A stretch of 10,423 nucleotides of DNA from Thermodesulfovibrionia bacterium (lineage in GTDB: Bacteria; Nitrospirota; Thermodesulfovibrionia; UBA6902): NCBI GenBank assembly GCA_947258735.1, contig CAMYJJ010000090.1:1-10423 (forward strand), in the 5' to 3' direction. Shown piece after piece: positions 7,448-10,423 of the stretch (positions are counted from its first letter, which is position 1; the number at the start of each line of letters is the position of its first letter). Below the pieces are notes generated by a model. That model was not told the origin of the DNA, did no database searches, and saw only the letters and a list, made by a program, of their open reading frames with translations. The translations under genes and the position numbers were made by a program.

Positions 7448-8454
7448 TTTTTTTATCCTCTTGTACCAACTCTTCACAGATGTACAAAGAGAGCAGGGTT
7501 TTAATGGATACATACTGCTCGATAACAGTGGTATCTTCATCAAGGGAAAAGGCTGAAGAGGCGATCGAGGCCGGGTTTGCCGAGATCAAGAAACTCGGAA
7601 CACTTATTAATTATTATTCCGACACAAGCGAGCTAAGTGAGATCAACAGGTCTGCAGGTATGAAACCGGTCAGGGTAAGCAAAGAAACACTGGAACTCAT
7701 TAATATTGCTGTTCATACATCAGAAATTACAAACGGGGCTTTTGATCCATCGATTGCCCCTGTCATAAAGATCTGGGACTTTTCCAGACAGAATAAGCAG
7801 CCTTCTGTACCAGAAGGTAATTCAATAACTAATGCAAAGAAACTGGTAGATTTTGAAAAGATTCAGATCAATGACATTGCATCAGAAGTATATCTGGAAA
7901 AAAAGGGGATGGAGATCGACCTTGGAGGGATTGCAAAAGGATATGCGGCTGACAAGGCAGTTGATGCAATTAAAATAAAAGGTATTACATCAGCCCTTGT
8001 TGCAATAGCAGGAGATATCAGGGGATTTGGGCTAAGCACTTCAGGCAAGGCCTGGAACGTAGGCATACAGGACCCGCGGCCTGAAACTGAATCAGAAAAA
8101 CCATGGGAGGACATTATAGCAAGTCTGCGTCTTGAGGATCGTGCAATCTCAACGTCTGGGGATTACCAGAGGTTCTTTTTCCAGAATGGTAAACGCTACC
8201 ACCATATCCTTGATCCGGAAACCGGGTATCCTGCTGATACAGACCTGATCAGCGCCACGGTTATCGCTCCTGATGGGTATGTTGCTGACGGCCTGTCAAC
8301 AGCTGTGTTTGTTCTCGGTGCTGAAAAAGGCCTGGCCCTTATTAATAAATTGGGGCTTGATGCAGTGTTAGTTGATGCAAACAGGAAAATTCAGGTCACA
8401 GAGAATATAAAGAAGAACATTGACCTGCTTGATAAACGGTATGTAATGCAATAA
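7324..8454 (+). CDS. apbE: FAD:protein FMN transferase (ApbE), lipoprotein
   Basis: ApbE is an exported, Mg-dependent enzyme that transfers FMN from FAD to a Thr or Ser of target flavoproteins such as the NqrB/C and RnfD/G subunits. The 376-residue protein has a polar N-terminus, a hydrophobic stretch at 29-44 and the lipobox LSSC with Cys47, so it should be anchored to a membrane on the outer face. Family motifs: MDTYCSI at 61-67, NGAFDPSIAPVIKIWDF, DLGGIAKGYAAD at 199-210, a slightly changed IAGD (family AGGD) with Asp231, SGDYQRFF near 278, HHILDPETGYPA at 293-304, and ADGLSTAVFVLG at 321-332 with the metal-site Asp322 and Thr326. Two starts are possible: ATG 7324 (AGGAG five bases before) or ATG 7342 (AGGAG nine bases before). 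It is probably co-transcribed with uvrA. Its flavoprotein partner is not in the window. Confidence 0.93.
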   Translation: MQESIDMNLGTKNKEQRFENKKNNSASRFFLVFALCSLFLVLFLSSCTNSSQMYKESRVLMDTYCSITVVSSSREKAEEAIEAGFAEIKKLGTLINYYSDTSELSEINRSAGMKPVRVSKETLELINIAVHTSEITNGAFDPSIAPVIKIWDFSRQNKQPSVPEGNSITNAKKLVDFEKIQINDIASEVYLEKKGMEIDLGGIAKGYAADKAVDAIKIKGITSALVAIAGDIRGFGLSTSGKAWNVGIQDPRPETESEKPWEDIIASLRLEDRAISTSGDYQRFFFQNGKRYHHILDPETGYPADTDLISATVIAPDGYVADGLSTAVFVLGAEKGLALINKLGLDAVLVDANRKIQVTENIKKNIDLLDKRYVMQ

Positions 8455-8470
8455 TCGTGATAGATCGGCT

Positions 8471-8498
8471 GTAGGGGCAATTCATGAATTGCCCCTAC
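8471..8498. repeat. 28-bp perfect palindrome, REP-like, copy 1
   Basis: GTAGGGGCAATTCA followed directly by its exact reverse complement. It starts 17 bases after the apbE stop and is identical to the copy at 9137-9164. It could fold in mRNA and protect or stop the transcript, but no T-run follows. Together the two copies bracket the RAYT pseudogene. Confidence 0.85.
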
Positions 8499-8522
8499 AT
8501 GGCATGTAATCGTTCGGTTGCA

Positions 8523-8547
8523 GGCACGTTACAACGTGCCCCTACGG
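8523..8547. repeat. Related REP-like hairpin, GGCACGTT stem
   Basis: GGCACGTT (8523-8530) and AACGTGCC (8533-8540) form a perfect 8-bp stem with a 2-base loop, followed by CCTACGG. The GCCCCTAC end is shared with the 28-bp palindromes, and the inner arm differs. It ends one base before the RAYT pseudogene stop codon, on the gene's 3' side. Confidence 0.7.
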
Positions 8548-8548
8548 T

Positions 8549-9065
8549 TCATCGCACATTTTTCGGATTGTCTCTGTCAATATCCCATTGCATGGGATTA
8601 TTCTGAATATATTCTCTGGTTTTGAATAATTCTTTTTCATTTCTGATCACGCGTTCATAATAATTACGTTGCCAGACAGGCATACCGGGATGGTTGCGCA
8701 TTAGATTGATTTATTTCGACGAATTCATTTTGAACCAACCAATCATTTTCGGCAATAACATGATTCGTCGCTGTTTCCGGTATTCCAAGGCATGTTCGTG
8801 TCGTAGGGGCAATTATTGCATGCACATGATTCGGCATAATAATGGAACAATCTAATTCAGTATTAATAAAACGATCAGAAATTTTATTTATGAATTTATC
8901 AACAACCATCCCATATTCATTCAATTGCATTTCGCCATCGACAATATCACCAAACAGGCATTCCCTGTTCCATGAACAAATCGTCACAAAATACACCCCC
9001 GGCTGGGAATAATCATACCCCTTCAACCTGATGGAACGCCTGTGTTGTTTTTGAGAATTGTACTT
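8549..9065 (-). pseudogene. REP-associated tyrosine transposase (RAYT, Y1_Tnp/IS200-like), frameshifted
   Basis: RAYTs are single-domain HUH nucleases thought to spread REP palindromes. The N-terminal part reads KYNSQKQHRRSIRLKGYDYS, GVYFVTICSWNRECLFGDIV and MPNHVHAI, which holds the HUH metal-binding histidines. The frame then passes into unrelated sequence and stops at 8664. The C-terminal part is in another frame (8549-8710): INLMRNHPGMPVWQRNYYE, then REYIQNNPMQW with the catalytic Tyr. The usual segment with GxIVxxFKS between the halves is missing. The gene is therefore broken by a frameshift and probably an internal loss. The family's usual Met-Lys-Tyr-Asn start aligns with the TTG at 9065, which has AGGGG upstream; an upstream in-frame TTG lies at 9113. 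The flanks are REP-like palindromes on both sides. Confidence 0.85.
8803..8814. repeat. REP half-site inside the RAYT gene
   Basis: GTAGGGGCAATT is identical to the first 12 bases of the flanking 28-bp palindromes. It lies directly after the HUH motif codons, in the part of RAYT genes that varies most. The second palindrome half is absent. Confidence 0.55.
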
Positions 9066-9136
9066 CAATGCGACATGTCCCCTTAGACAATTTGATGCAA
9101 AATTATAGCACAATACGATTTATAGGGATGCAGCAC

Positions 9137-9164
9137 GTAGGGGCAATTCATGAATTGCCCCTAC
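9137..9164. repeat. 28-bp perfect palindrome, REP-like, copy 2
   Basis: Identical to 8471-8498. It lies 71 bases before the likely RAYT start on the gene's 5' side, and also upstream of the promoter region of the PRC/MgtE gene. Confidence 0.85.
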
Positions 9165-9181
9165 AGATATTTTTCACATGC

Positions 9182-9211
9182 TTGCCCAAAAATCCTTCCC
9201 TTAGGTATACT
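9182..9211 (+). promoter_or_regulatory. Possible promoter of the PRC/MgtE gene
   Basis: TTGCCC (9182-9187), an 18-base spacer and TATACT (9206-9211) resemble sigma-70 boxes and lie about 55 bases before the start codon. Only moderately convincing. Confidence 0.4.
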
Positions 9212-9266
9212 TCAGGGTTAGAAATGTAGAATTTATCCAGGACATAATTGGTAATCGGAGGTCTTC

Positions 9267-9863
9267 ATGCCCCTTTTCGGTGAGCTGTTTATCAGCGAAT
9301 TGCTTAAAAAACCTGTTCTTGACCCAAAAGGGGATGAACTCGGAAGATTAAAAGACTTTGTTGTCATCAAAGGCGACCCCCTCCCCCGTGTGTCCGCTTT
9401 GATCCTCGAAGAGAAAAAGAAACGCTACGTCATTGAGTGGGAAAACGTAGGCATCTTCAATAAACGCATCATTTCCTCCAAGGTGTATGCCCCCAGAGTC
9501 GAACCGTATGAACCTTCTGATGAGATTCTGTTAATCGTCAGGGATGTTTTTGACAAACAGATCGTTGATGCTGACGGCGCTAAAGTTGTTCGCGTCAATG
9601 ATGTGCAGCTTGAGGGTATCAATGATTATGCCTGTGTTAATGGAGTAGATGTAGGACTCCGGGGGATCCTGAGACGCCTGGGAATCGAGCGAAAAACGGA
9701 TAAATTTTATCAGTTTCTGGGTAAGTCACTCCCTCAGAATATCATCCGCTGGGGATTCATACAACCGCTGGAACCGAGACTTTCAAAGATTACACTGCAT
9801 GTCCCTCGCCAGATGATATCTGCGCTGCATCCCGCGGACATTGCAGACATCATCAGGGAATAG
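9267..9863 (+). CDS. PRC-barrel protein with start of MgtE N-domain, cut short by frameshift
   Basis: The 198-residue frame starts at ATG 9267, with CGGAGGT four bases upstream. Residues about 5-80 (ELFISELLKKPVLDPKGDEL) and about 88-150 (VRDVFDKQIVDADGAKVVRV) look like two PRC-barrel domains, small beta-barrels often used for regulation. After a linker, HPADIADIIRE is the opening helix of the MgtE N-terminal domain, a Mg-sensing helical superhelix. The frame then ends at TAG (9861-9863) in the middle of this domain, and the domain continues in another frame. The intact protein would be a PRC/MgtE-N/CBS protein, either a magnesium transporter or a regulatory protein next to one. Whether the break is natural or a sequence error cannot be told here. 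Confidence 0.8.
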   Translation: MPLFGELFISELLKKPVLDPKGDELGRLKDFVVIKGDPLPRVSALILEEKKKRYVIEWENVGIFNKRIISSKVYAPRVEPYEPSDEILLIVRDVFDKQIVDADGAKVVRVNDVQLEGINDYACVNGVDVGLRGILRRLGIERKTDKFYQFLGKSLPQNIIRWGFIQPLEPRLSKITLHVPRQMISALHPADIADIIRE

Positions 9864-10423
9864 CATTTTTCAAGGGACTGGACCCTAATGTAGCTGCCGA
9901 GGCCCTTCCTGAGCTTGATCCGGATATTCAGAAGGCAATAATTGAAAATATAGATAAGGACTATGCTACTGATGTTGTTGAAAGAATGCCTCCTGATGAG
10001 GCTGCCGACCTGATAGCTGATCTTGAAACAGACAAGGCCCAGGAACTGCTTGAGTCAATCGAAGATGAAGAGGCCCAGGACATTCAGGAGCTGCTTGCCC
10101 ATGAAGAAGACACTGCCGGCGGTCTCATGACAAACGAATTCATTGCTTATCCCCCTGAAATGCTTATACAGGAAGCAATGGAAAGGTTTAAAGTCGATGC
10201 ACCGGATGTTGAGACCGTGTATTACATCTATATCGTGGAAGGCGAAAAATTAATGGGTGTTGCTTCATTAAAAGACCTCCTGCTCTCAGCCCCCAATATC
10301 CCTCTTTCGGATATCATGCAGACCAAGGTCAAATCAGTTTCCCCTGAAACTGACCAGCAGGCTGTTGCAGAGATAATTTCCAAATACAACATGCTCGCCA
10401 TCCCGGTAGTTGATGAAGTTGAA
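9848..10423 (+). pseudogene. Continuation of the PRC/MgtE gene: MgtE N-domain and CBS pair, 3' end outside window
   Basis: In a frame shifted relative to the first part, the sequence is open from before 9848 to the window end. It reads HHQGIAFFKGLDPNVAAEAL, then LDPDIQKAIIENI, RMPPDEAADLIADLE and HEEDTAGGLMTNEFIAY, which is the MgtE N-domain and its typical entry into the CBS domains (EDTAGGLMT is a hallmark). The CBS part includes YYIYIVEGEKLMGVASLKDL and SDIMQTKVKSVSPETD. It has no credible start or ribosome site of its own, so it belongs to the gene starting at 9267. Whether a membrane transport domain follows lies beyond the window. Confidence 0.8.

Noticed and set aside
7298..7589. Minus-strand frames with leucine- and cysteine-rich products across the uvrA-apbE junction
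   Set aside because: These are translations of the low-complexity repeat read backwards; apbE occupies the plus strand.
8471..8498. Intrinsic terminator of apbE
   Set aside because: The palindrome is strong, but no T-run follows, and an identical copy lies away from any gene end; it is better explained as a REP-like repeat.
8471..9164. CRISPR array, because of repeated identical palindromes
   Set aside because: Only two identical copies over 600 bases apart, with a transposase gene between them; no regular spacers or cas genes.

Overview
The window looks like chromosomal DNA of a Gram-negative, moderate-GC environmental bacterium. The evidence is a lipoprotein signal on ApbE, strong GGAGG ribosome sites, and many short dispersed palindromic repeats with a decayed REP-associated transposase. 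The repeat types resemble those common in Nitrospirota and Desulfobacterota genomes. That placement is from general familiarity only and is weak.

Layout. 1-947 (+): the end of an alpha/beta hydrolase gene that begins before the window. 948-1226: a repeat-rich gap with a 130-bp MITE-like element inserted in the loop of an older hairpin repeat. 1227-1622 (-): a small unrecognised protein. 1623-1831: a second repeat and the ahcY terminator. 1832-4634 (-): ahcY and metK on one strand, each with its own ribosome site and terminator. Together they make S-adenosylmethionine and clear S-adenosylhomocysteine, two halves of the activated-methyl cycle. 4635-4797: a divergent promoter region. 4798-8454 (+): a short UvrA-family ATPase followed 12 bases later by apbE, probably one operon. 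8455-9164: a broken RAYT transposase flanked by identical 28-bp perfect palindromes. 9267-10423 (+): a PRC-barrel / MgtE-N / CBS protein gene split by a frameshift and cut by the window end.

Most genes are ordinary housekeeping genes. The unusual points are these. The UvrA paralogue lacks almost all of the DNA-contacting insertion domain. It also carries a cysteine in the second P-loop and a changed first signature motif, which should meet in the same composite ATP site. A composite low-complexity inverted repeat at the uvrA-apbE junction now encodes the end of UvrA, the apbE ribosome site and the ApbE lipoprotein signal peptide. The MITE-like insertion preserves a 3-bp target duplication inside a reconstructable older repeat. 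The RAYT locus has its presumed cognate palindromes and a half-site inside the gene. I see no CRISPR array, tRNA, rRNA, phage module or clear defence system.
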